This document shows positions 15,099-21,961 of a stretch of DNA of 23,534 nucleotides, one piece after another. The position numbers were made by a program, and so were the translations under genes. The stretch covers positions 636-24,169 of IMG/VR virus record IMGVR_UViG_3300001533_000595, one strand, 5' to 3'. Below the pieces are notes generated by a model. It had not been told where the DNA came from and searched no databases. It saw nothing but the letters and a program-made list of their open reading frames with translations. The DNA comes from a virus. The stretch's first letter is position 1. Every line of letters starts with the position of its first letter.

Positions 15099-15944
15099 TC
15101 ACAGCTCCACTTTCGCGGGCGCATCCGCCTCAGCAGCGGAGACCCAACGGGCCCCCGCGAGTTTCGCATAGGTCGCGGGGGTGTCTGCCCCATCCATGCC
15201 AGTGAGTTGACCTCGGAGATCCGCTCCGTCCTCGAGGATGCGCACGTAGACATCGTCCCCGACGGAGACCGCGTGCTCAGGGATCGAGCAGATCCGACCG
15301 TGGGTCAGGACCGCGATCTCGTCCTCGTCCGCGAACTCCGCGGCTGGGATGGTCGGCTCCATCATGAGCTCGTAGACCGCGATGCCCGGGAAGTCATTCG
15401 GGGAGAGCTCCACGGTGTCGTTCGAGAGGCCGATGGTGGCCGTTCCGCCCGCACCGTTGCACGCCTCGATGTCCAACTCGGTGACGTCACTGAAGGCCAG
15501 CCGGGTGCTCGCAGCGTAGACCACTGCGCCGCAGTTCGGGCGGCTTACGCAGTCCTTAATCCGGGTGCCCGCGGCGTCGAACCCGTAGAGGTCGACCCGG
15601 CACTCACCGGAGGGGGTGTCCCAGTCCGCGCTCGCGTCGAAGTTCACGCTCACGGTACGGGCCGGAGTGATCCGGTCCCGGCCCACGGCACCGTCGAAGG
15701 TCGTGGCGCTGATGTTCTGCGCGGTGGTGGCTGATCCGATGACAGCCGCCGTCGCGATGGCGTCCACGTCCGCAGCGGGGAGCGCGGCCATCGGCTGGAC
15801 CTGTCGCTCAGGGTCCGTGCCGTGCTGTACGAGGTTGCCTGCCGTGATGGCGCCTTCGCAGACACGGGAGATAACCTCGGGCCACGGGCCCTGAATGATT
15901 TGGCCTTTTCTCATAGTAGGATCGGCCACTGCTGTCTGGACCAT
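15099..15944 (-). CDS. Head decoration / structural cement protein (Gp24- or DUF2190-like)
   Basis: The product is 281 aa from ATG at 15944; a GTG lies one codon earlier. N-terminal QGPWPEVISRVCEGAITAGN, a middle beta-rich section, then PGIAVYELMMEPTIPAAEFA, DEIAVLTHGRICSIPEHAVS and VGDDVYVRILEDGADLRGQL. The VLxxGRI...V..GDxVY element is that of cement proteins which stabilise capsid surfaces. The position between protease/scaffold and major capsid genes fits. Its start overlaps the protease stop (TGATG). Confidence 0.72.
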   Translation of the reverse strand: MVQTAVADPTMRKGQIIQGPWPEVISRVCEGAITAGNLVQHGTDPERQVQPMAALPAADVDAIATAAVIGSATTAQNISATTFDGAVGRDRITPARTVSVNFDASADWDTPSGECRVDLYGFDAAGTRIKDCVSRPNCGAVVYAASTRLAFSDVTELDIEACNGAGGTATIGLSNDTVELSPNDFPGIAVYELMMEPTIPAAEFADEDEIAVLTHGRICSIPEHAVSVGDDVYVRILEDGADLRGQLTGMDGADTPATYAKLAGARWVSAAEADAPAKVEL

Positions 15945-16441
15945 CACAAACCTCCGATGTACCGGATCGCGTCATCGATGGAGCCTGCGGCCCTCTGCTC
16001 GACGGTGATCTGGTTGTCAATTTTTTGATGAATCGGGCGCACCTTGTCGATGGGCGCTTCTCTGGTGAGCTCCATCTCGAAGCGGGCCTCGACGTAGGCG
16101 TCGCTCTTCCCAGCCGTGTTGATCTTCAGGGAGTCGAGCACTGCGCGGCGGATCTCTTCTGGTCCCTGCTCATCGGTGACCGTGAGCTTCGGGGAGATCT
16201 TCTTCGCGCTCTCGAGGAGGGCCGCTCGGGCGTCTGCTCGCTCGGCAGCGCGGCGCTTGTCGAGATCCTCGCGGAGGGCGTCACGCTCTGCGGTGATCCT
16301 CTCGAGGTCCTTCTCGAGGCCGTCAGCTCGGACGGTCTCCTGCTTGAACTCCGTGGTGATCTTTTGGATCGCGCTCTGGAGCGACGTGTCGGCGGAGTCG
16401 ACCTCATAGGTGATCTCACCGATTTGGATTTTTTGTTTCAT
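15944..16441 (-). CDS. Internal in-frame start producing free scaffold (nested)
   Basis: Met185 of the protease-scaffold (MKQKIQIGEITYEVDSADTS) begins exactly at the domain boundary. The minus strand has GGGAG nine bases before this ATG. This mirrors lambda Nu3, made from an internal start in gene C, where excess scaffold is needed relative to protease. The product would be 165 aa: coiled coil plus C-terminal end. Existence of this product is inferred from the start signal and domain layout. Confidence 0.5.
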   Translation of the reverse strand: MKQKIQIGEITYEVDSADTSLQSAIQKITTEFKQETVRADGLEKDLERITAERDALREDLDKRRAAERADARAALLESAKKISPKLTVTDEQGPEEIRRAVLDSLKINTAGKSDAYVEARFEMELTREAPIDKVRPIHQKIDNQITVEQRAAGSIDDAIRYIGGL

Positions 16442-16993
16442 ATCGTCTGTCTCCCAGGGTTGATCCCCGTTTGAATCCAGCCGGAGCGCGACCGTAGGCC
16501 CGCCTCGGGCTTGTCCCTGACGGAGAAGCGCAACATGATTGCCCCGGATCTCCGTCTGTCTCGCGTCATAGGTTTCACCCGAGGGGGATACCCCGGGAGT
16601 CTCATCCAGACGTGCCAGGTATCCGACTGAGAGCTCCTGGAGCTCCCGGGACTGTACCTGACCAATGGCCCTGGCGTCGTGCAGCCAGATCGATGCCGCG
16701 ACGTGCTCACCGTCGTCAGATCTGCGGACGTCGTCCCCGACGTGTCCCACCGCGACCTGCTTCCAGGTCTTCCCTGTGACGAGGGACGGGGGGTGTTGAA
16801 TCGTGACGGGCATGGCTCGGAAGGACGTGAGGGAGTCCCCGGAGAAGACCTCCTCCGGGGACCTATACTCCCGGCGCTCGTTGATCCCGTCGCTGTAAAT
16901 CTGGATGCCTGTCCGGGCAAGATGACCATCGACTCGAAGGCGTTCGCCTACAAGCTCGTAAGAATCAATGGTAAAACGGATCAGTCGCCGCAT
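15944..16993 (-). CDS. DUF2213-like prohead protease fused to a scaffold-like domain
   Basis: The product is 349 aa. Residues 1-175 match the DUF2213 protease pattern: PVTIQHPPSLVTGKTWKQVA (His67), VGHVGDDV (His84), RELQELSVGYLARLD (Ser122) and a final RGNHVALLRQGQARGG (His153). A His/Ser-based serine protease like HK97 gp4 is implied. Residues 185-349 are a charged coiled coil (EKDLERITAERDALREDLDK) followed by a folded end, typical of scaffold. The protein would shape the procapsid and then process it. ATG at 16993 is the only reasonable in-frame start, but no convincing Shine-Dalgarno precedes it. A TTGACA/CACAAT pair lies just upstream. Confidence 0.85.
   Translation of the reverse strand: MRRLIRFTIDSYELVGERLRVDGHLARTGIQIYSDGINERREYRSPEEVFSGDSLTSFRAMPVTIQHPPSLVTGKTWKQVAVGHVGDDVRRSDDGEHVAASIWLHDARAIGQVQSRELQELSVGYLARLDETPGVSPSGETYDARQTEIRGNHVALLRQGQARGGPTVALRLDSNGDQPWETDDMKQKIQIGEITYEVDSADTSLQSAIQKITTEFKQETVRADGLEKDLERITAERDALREDLDKRRAAERADARAALLESAKKISPKLTVTDEQGPEEIRRAVLDSLKINTAGKSDAYVEARFEMELTREAPIDKVRPIHQKIDNQITVEQRAAGSIDDAIRYIGGL
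16451..16455 (-). promoter_or_regulatory. Shine-Dalgarno for the internal scaffold start
   Basis: The minus strand reads GGGAG-ACAGACGAT-ATG. The motif lies inside the protease-scaffold gene, nine bases before Met185. Confidence 0.45.
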
Positions 16994-16999
16994 ACGGCG

Positions 17000-17029
17000 A
17001 TTGTGTCACAGGCCGGATCTCTCTGTCAA
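17000..17029 (-). promoter_or_regulatory. Possible sigma70-type promoter before the protease-scaffold gene
   Basis: In the 52-base gap 16994-17045 the minus strand has TTGACA (17029-17024, full consensus), an 18-base spacer, then CACAAT (17005-17000, four of six to TATAAT). A transcript would begin at or next to the ATG at 16993, giving a leaderless message, consistent with the lack of a Shine-Dalgarno there. Only one motif is perfect and host sigma preferences are unknown. Confidence 0.35.
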
Positions 17030-17045
17030 GTCCACAAGATCTGAT

Positions 17046-18218
17046 TTACTCCGGGATGATCGGGATGCCTACACACCGGCACTGGAAGTCTCCACCGGGG
17101 TGCTCGAATCGTCCCGGTGCGACCTCGGGCGGACTGTCCCAGCTCTGTGTCGTGCCATCGAGAGCAGCATGAGTCTCTCGCACCTGTTCATCTCCGGATG
17201 TGCCCCAGGTGTACTTAGTTATTCCGGCGGCCTGTTGGCGGTGTTTGTTGATCTGCCCGTTTAGTTTTAGGGTCTGGTCCCTGGCGATGAGCTCCGCGCG
17301 GCGCTCAGAGACCCCGAACCGATCCACCAGCTCCTGTGCCAGGACCTCGACGCGGATACCCTCCCGGTGTGCCATCTCGATCACGTCTGAGACGTCCCCG
17401 AGAAGACCAGCTCGGAGGCTCGGGGAAGAGCTTGGGGCCATGAGGCCGGACTCGATGAGCCCGACGTTGAGCCGCCGCCATTGGTCAAGCTCCCCCTGAA
17501 CGCCTGGGATGTCCCGGACGTTGATCCCCAGGACCCTGTTCATCTCCCGGGTGTTGAAGAGGTCGAGTTGCCGCCCTGCCCGCCCGACGATGGGGTTCAG
17601 GTGCTCGACCGTGAGGGCCTGGGATGTTGCGAGCTGCACCCACTCCATGGTGCGCTGGATCTCCCGCTGCCCCACGACGTTGAAGGCCGGGGGCATCATC
17701 GGGAGACCGTTCGCCCCGAGGATCACAGGGGCGTACTCCCGAGGGCGAAGCCGGAAGGCGTAGGGTGCTCTTCGAGGGGGGACTATCTCGACGTTGTTTC
17801 GGGCGTCCCTCGGACGAGATGACCGCTCGGCAGCGATGGCTCTGCGGACGTAATCCTCCCCCTGCCCACCGGAGATCCTCCGGACCTCCCCGCGCGAGAC
17901 CGCCCAGGGGGCGAACTCGCGGATCTCCTCGGGCTGGATGCCAGGCCACAGGGCCCGGAGCTCCTGGTCTGAGAGGTTCCAGATCCGAGGGAGCCGTGGC
18001 CGCGGAGCAAGGGGGTTGTAGCTCGGGTCGGTCCCTATGCTCCCCGGGTATGCGCTCCGGACCGTCCGGGGGGGTCGAGCGTCGAGAACTTCTCCGCGGG
18101 GCCACTGCTCCAGGAGCGCGGAGAATCCCCAGGCCATGACCCCCTGCACGACCCGGGAGACCCGGACGAGCTCCCTCATGTAGCGGGCCTCGACAGCCCT
18201 GGGCTCACGCGGGATCAT
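17046..18218 (-). CDS. MuF-like phage head morphogenesis protein (SPP1 gp7 type)
   Basis: The product is 390 aa. The C-terminal MuF domain is clear: IARDQTLKLNGQINKHRQQA (311-330), YTWGTSGDEQVRETHAALDG (336-355) and HPGGDFQCRCVGIPI (373-387), with the conserved R-D-Q-T, T-S-x-D-x-R-V-R-x-x-H and H-P-x-C-x-C elements. These minor head proteins enter the capsid with the portal. The start at 18218 overlaps the portal gene by fourteen bases; the 46 residues upstream in frame are Arg/Ser-rich shadow sequence. The N-terminal half is proline/arginine-rich without recognised domain, and no toxin domain is fused. Confidence 0.88.
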   Translation of the reverse strand: MIPREPRAVEARYMRELVRVSRVVQGVMAWGFSALLEQWPRGEVLDARPPRTVRSAYPGSIGTDPSYNPLAPRPRLPRIWNLSDQELRALWPGIQPEEIREFAPWAVSRGEVRRISGGQGEDYVRRAIAAERSSRPRDARNNVEIVPPRRAPYAFRLRPREYAPVILGANGLPMMPPAFNVVGQREIQRTMEWVQLATSQALTVEHLNPIVGRAGRQLDLFNTREMNRVLGINVRDIPGVQGELDQWRRLNVGLIESGLMAPSSSPSLRAGLLGDVSDVIEMAHREGIRVEVLAQELVDRFGVSERRAELIARDQTLKLNGQINKHRQQAAGITKYTWGTSGDEQVRETHAALDGTTQSWDSPPEVAPGRFEHPGGDFQCRCVGIPIIPE

Positions 18219-19626
18219 CTGCGTCCTCGGGCTCGGGCTCCCCTGCCTGTGGAGGCTCGGGCTCGGGCACACCTTCAGCGACTCGCTCCAAGTCCATCTC
18301 CCGGAGCGAGCTCCGCGTCTCCATGTCGAGCTGGATCGGCCCGTCGTTGAACTCATCGCTGCTGAACCGGGTCTCAGCGACCTCGTCTTCCGTGACGACC
18401 CCGAGGTTGACGTAGATCTGGTCCGTCTCAGCGACAGTCTTATACCGGCCCGCCTGCTCCCCGGCGCTCTCCTGCCAGAGGGGGTTCCATTTGACGCCCC
18501 AGGTCTCGGGAGCGTCCGCGGCGGCGACGATGGCCGCGTAGTAGACCAGGGACTCGAGGAGCGGCTGGATCTTCTTCGTCCGCTCGGCCTGGATCTGGTC
18601 GTACCAGCCGCGGATGTCAGACTCCCCCGTGGCGTTGAGCCCCGCTGGAGACACCCCGAAGAGCACGGTCTGAGGAAGCCCTGCGGCGCCCGCGAGGTCC
18701 TTCCCGCCCCGGTCGAGGAGATCCGCTACCCCAGCGAAGGTGCGCTCGACATACTCGAAGGCCTCGCGCTCTGCGTCGATAGGGAGAATCCGCAGGGACC
18801 GGGCGACCTCCATGATCCTCATCCGGTTCGTGAAGACGGAGATCTCGTTCTCGCCGAGCATCCTGACGAAGTCCTGGATTTTCAGCACGGCTTGGCTGGC
18901 GTCCATGAGCATATGGCCCACACCCTGGTTCGCAGCGTCCCAAGCCCGGAGCTTCGGGTACAGGGCCTGAAGGACCGAGGCGTCACGCCACAAGTTCTCT
19001 GACCGCTTGCGCTTCGAGACCCGGAGGCCCCGGGTCAGGATCACCCGGCTCTCATGGACGAGCTCGGACTCCATGGTTGAGGTGCTCGTCCGCTGGATCT
19101 TCCAGATCTTCGGCTCCCCGTAGTGGGGCTCCGTTGGGTCGTCGTATGTCTCGAAGGCGTTAAACTCCTGGCAGGTCAGCGGCTCGATCCAGCGGAGCCC
19201 CCTGATCCTCTCCGGGCTCAAGGGCTCCTCGGGGTCCTGCCCGTCGTCCAGTCCGAGGAGCAGCCCCCCGCGCCCGTAGAGGCGCCCGTTGCACAAGGCC
19301 TCCTGGAGAGACCCTATGGCACCCTCCTGGGGATCTCCGACAGACCAGAGGATATCCAGGATGCCCTTCTTCATGTCCTCGATGGTCTCGGCGTCGAGCT
19401 GCCCGCCGTAGATGAGCTCGAAGCCGTTGCGGAAGGCTGCATGGATGGGCTCCTCGACGATCCGGCGGGCGTAGGCGTCCGAGTCCCGGAGGTCCTCCAG
19501 CTCATCGCAGTCGTACCAGATCTCCGGGTAGATCCTGTGGTACACCTGTTTGTCATAGGATGTCCCGAGCTGTGTGACCACGTTCTGCCAAGAGTCCGAC
19601 TTCACTAGTCTTTTCAAAAGGTTCAT
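18205..19626 (-). CDS. Portal protein (DUF1073 type)
   Basis: The product is 473 aa. The family signature PQTVLFGVSPAGLNATGESD followed by WYDQIQAERTKKIQPLLESL (328-370) is characteristic of DUF1073 portals. N-terminal IVEEPIHAAFRNGFEL and the G-R-L-Y-G-R-G-G-L-L-L element (about 114-124) also match. It forms the dodecameric ring for DNA passage. The last ~25 residues are a Pro/Glu repeat (PEPEPPQAGEPEPED). ATG at 19626 overlaps the large terminase stop (ATGA). Confidence 0.92.
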   Translation of the reverse strand: MNLLKRLVKSDSWQNVVTQLGTSYDKQVYHRIYPEIWYDCDELEDLRDSDAYARRIVEEPIHAAFRNGFELIYGGQLDAETIEDMKKGILDILWSVGDPQEGAIGSLQEALCNGRLYGRGGLLLGLDDGQDPEEPLSPERIRGLRWIEPLTCQEFNAFETYDDPTEPHYGEPKIWKIQRTSTSTMESELVHESRVILTRGLRVSKRKRSENLWRDASVLQALYPKLRAWDAANQGVGHMLMDASQAVLKIQDFVRMLGENEISVFTNRMRIMEVARSLRILPIDAEREAFEYVERTFAGVADLLDRGGKDLAGAAGLPQTVLFGVSPAGLNATGESDIRGWYDQIQAERTKKIQPLLESLVYYAAIVAAADAPETWGVKWNPLWQESAGEQAGRYKTVAETDQIYVNLGVVTEDEVAETRFSSDEFNDGPIQLDMETRSSLREMDLERVAEGVPEPEPPQAGEPEPEDADDPA

Positions 19627-21116
19627 TTCAACCCCTTCAAGATCTCCGCGTAGGCGGACGCAGATCCGGTCGACAGGTCCAGGAGCGCAAGGCTGGCCGC
19701 GGAGACCTGGTCATCATGCCGGGTCCCGAGGCCATCATAGGACAGGTGCTCTGCGACGAACCCATCGGACCCTCCGAGCCAGTCGGCGCTCTCCGGCAGC
19801 ATAACACACCCGCTCGCCCATGTACCCTCGACCTGTTGCACTCGAGCGAGACAGCCACCGCCGTGGGGGATGGAGATCAAGCCCCGGATCTCCCCCTTCA
19901 TGTCGTCTTCCATGGCTGAGGCATTGGCGGCGTCCTCCAACTTGCACGAGGAGGCGACCCTGTACCGGTCCGCGAACTCCCTGCCCCTCCGCTTCGTCTC
20001 CCGGAAGCCCCATTGCCCCCGGATCTGGTCGATGAGATAGTACAGACCCTGTCGCCGACACCAGAGCTGGAAGACCGCGAAGTCGGATGTTGACTTGCCC
20101 TTGAAGGTTAGGTCGGCGTAGATCCCCCAGATCTCCCCGGGGGCTGCTCTCCCGGACTCGAGGGACCGCTGCATGGAGCTCGGCAGGTGGCTGTACCGGT
20201 GCTCGAGATACTCCGGGCGGATCAGGTAGCCGCCGGGGGGCACGGGGCGTTGTTGGAGCTGCGCGGCGGCGCCGCTAGGACCCAACCGGATCTCCATCTC
20301 CTTGATAGCTTCCGCGTCGTACCTGGACGGCCAAAGGAGCTCTCCGGGCTTCCTTGGGTCGTCCGGGTGAGCGTAAGGGTGATCCGACTCGTAGACCATT
20401 GGGAGGCACACCACCTCGACATCCGGATCTTCTCGGACCCAGCGACCCCCCACGTCGTCAACGTGTATCCGCTGACCGACCTGGAGCTTCGTGGTCAAGC
20501 TCGGCTCTGCCTGCCGGGTTGCCAGATCCCCTGACCAGAACTCCCACGCAGCGGCGAGCTCAAGGCCGTTGGGTGCTCTGGCATCCTTGGTCTTGTTGAG
20601 GTCGTCGCCGCCGATGTCATGGAAGTGATTGCCCGTGATCTCACCGCCGACCGAACCGGAGAATCGAGCACCCTTGGCGTCGTTCTCGAAGAAGGCTGCA
20701 GCATGGGTGTTCTGATAGGGGATCTTCGCGCCCGGGAAGGTCTTCTGGTACCACTCCGAGTTGACCAGGTCACGCATACGGCGAGCGGACTTGAGCGCCA
20801 GCTTACCGCCGTAGGTCGTGTTACAGGAGATCCTCCGGGGGTCGAACGTCCAGACCCAGGCAGGGCCAAACACACTGGTCAAGAGGGTCTTCGTTGTCCC
20901 CGGAGGAACCCAGATGGACAGCTTCCGGATCTCCCGGCGGTAGAGGGCTTCGAGCCTGGAGCAGAGCAGATCATGGTGCCAGTTCCACTCGAGGGCCGTG
21001 GGTATGACGTGTGGCCACGCCAGCCGGATGAACGCCGCGAGACCGCCGGCTTCAACGGCTCGACGTTGAAGAGCTTCGACGGAGAGGCCCTGGAGGATGC
21101 GGGCGGGGGAGCCCAT
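19623..21116 (-). CDS. Terminase large subunit
   Basis: The product is 497 aa from ATG at 21116; a GTG one codon earlier is possible. Numbering here counts from the GTG. An ATPase part has a Walker A-like WVPPGTTKTLLTS (70-82) with Thr in place of the usual second Gly, and a Walker B-like HDIGGDDLNK (167-176). The nuclease part shows the three acidic sites: IYADLTFKG (Asp336), KLEDAANA (Asp396) and GTRHDDQVSA (Asp469/470). It pumps DNA through the portal and cuts it. Its start overlaps the glycosyltransferase stop, so the two are translationally coupled. Confidence 0.93.
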   Translation of the reverse strand: MGSPARILQGLSVEALQRRAVEAGGLAAFIRLAWPHVIPTALEWNWHHDLLCSRLEALYRREIRKLSIWVPPGTTKTLLTSVFGPAWVWTFDPRRISCNTTYGGKLALKSARRMRDLVNSEWYQKTFPGAKIPYQNTHAAAFFENDAKGARFSGSVGGEITGNHFHDIGGDDLNKTKDARAPNGLELAAAWEFWSGDLATRQAEPSLTTKLQVGQRIHVDDVGGRWVREDPDVEVVCLPMVYESDHPYAHPDDPRKPGELLWPSRYDAEAIKEMEIRLGPSGAAAQLQQRPVPPGGYLIRPEYLEHRYSHLPSSMQRSLESGRAAPGEIWGIYADLTFKGKSTSDFAVFQLWCRRQGLYYLIDQIRGQWGFRETKRRGREFADRYRVASSCKLEDAANASAMEDDMKGEIRGLISIPHGGGCLARVQQVEGTWASGCVMLPESADWLGGSDGFVAEHLSYDGLGTRHDDQVSAASLALLDLSTGSASAYAEILKGLK

Positions 21117-21961
21117 CACGTCTTTCTGAGCTCTTCAGGGATGATTTGAGCAACAGCCTTGCTCCAGTTGATCGAGTGGTGGAGACGGGGATTCGTGTTA
21201 TGGAACTTCACGCGGACGCATACGGAGGAGGGGCTCGACATGACCGTATAGAAGCTCTTGATATACGTCCCTGCGTCGAGATATAAATCTGTCATCCCTC
21301 CGGCGTTGCTCTGGGTCTGCTTTTGCTTGAGGTCCACCATCCGCACCGCCAAGAACAGATCCCCGCGACTCCCTCCGAGCACATAGGTGTTAACATCCTC
21401 ATTGATCCGACCGTGGAAGGTGAAGGGCCGCTCCGTTGAACAGATAAACGAGTTCATGGTCTTGCGGACGCTGAACCCGAAGGGGTTCCCTCCCATGAAG
21501 TCCCCGCCCTGGGCCATGGCGATTGTCAAAGCATCAATGCTTTCAAAGTAGTCAACCATGGAGGACCAGATAGCATCGAGATCTTTAATAGAAAGAGTTC
21601 TCATCAGGTATTTCTTCGCGCCATCCCACCTATACCGGAAAAGTGTATAGTCGTCATCAAGCTCAATGAAGTATTTGAACCCTCGCTCCTTAGCGAGGTC
21701 AAAGCAGACGTTGCGGGCATAGATGATAGCCCGCCGGTCACCGAAGTTGTCCCCCTCGTCAATGGTGTTGGCGACCCCTAGCTTGTCAAAGACGATGACC
21801 TTGTCCCCGAATCGCTCCCGGTACTTGTCCACGGTCTTGTCTTCATTATCCACGACGATGAAGACAGGCCCGGTATATCCGCATCTCCCCAGGGTGTTGA
21901 AGGTGATGACTCGGTCTGCCCTGCCGTGCGTGAGGATGAACGCGCAAAAGTCAGGCCTCAT
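21116..21961 (-). CDS. Predicted DNA-modification glycosyltransferase, TAGT/GREB1-like
   Basis: The product is 281 aa. The N-terminus FCAFILTHGRADRV (5-18), then YTGPVFIVVDNEDKTVDKY (29-47), then VANTIDEGDNFGDRRAIIYA (63-82), is a GT-A-type fold. FIELDDDYTLFRYRW (98-112) carries the metal-binding DxD. GRINEDVNTYVLGGSRGDLF (174-193) supplies the later acidic/aromatic site and QSNAGGMTDLY (207-217) the final loop. This matches my recollection of the TET-associated glycosyltransferase family found in phages and in the GREB1 C-terminus, which is predicted to add sugar to oxidised pyrimidines in DNA. No TET/JBP enzyme lies in the window. Start 21961 overlaps the ParB gene; an earlier in-frame start gives Ser/Thr-rich shadow sequence. 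G+C is about 53%, lower than its neighbours. Confidence 0.78.
   Translation of the reverse strand: MRPDFCAFILTHGRADRVITFNTLGRCGYTGPVFIVVDNEDKTVDKYRERFGDKVIVFDKLGVANTIDEGDNFGDRRAIIYARNVCFDLAKERGFKYFIELDDDYTLFRYRWDGAKKYLMRTLSIKDLDAIWSSMVDYFESIDALTIAMAQGGDFMGGNPFGFSVRKTMNSFICSTERPFTFHGRINEDVNTYVLGGSRGDLFLAVRMVDLKQKQTQSNAGGMTDLYLDAGTYIKSFYTVMSSPSSVCVRVKFHNTNPRLHHSINWSKAVAQIIPEELRKT

Noticed and set aside
14054-15205. A 383-codon open frame on the plus strand opposite the major capsid gene, and other long plus-strand frames
   Set aside because: Arg/Asp/Gly/Pro-rich low-complexity translation, exactly antisense to a recognisable capsid gene in high-G+C DNA; no Shine-Dalgarno, no family pattern.
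15098-15253. 52-residue N-terminal extension of the major capsid protein
   Set aside because: The extension overlaps the cement gene and is Arg/Ser/Pro-rich; ATG at 15097 has GGAG at the right distance and follows the previous stop.
17046-18218. MuF protein as a polymorphic-toxin or ART-type effector fusion
   Set aside because: The MuF domain is at the very C-terminus and nothing follows it; the N-terminal half shows no toxin motif.
18225-18275. Tandem GGCTCG-like repeat as a possible DNA repeat element or recombination site
   Set aside because: It encodes the Pro/Glu-rich acidic tail of the portal (PEPEPPQAGEPEPED), so a protein low-complexity explanation is enough.
18219-18356. 46-residue N-terminal extension of the MuF-like protein
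   Set aside because: It is a Ser/Arg/Trp-rich shadow of the portal C-terminus; ATG at 18218 fits operon spacing.
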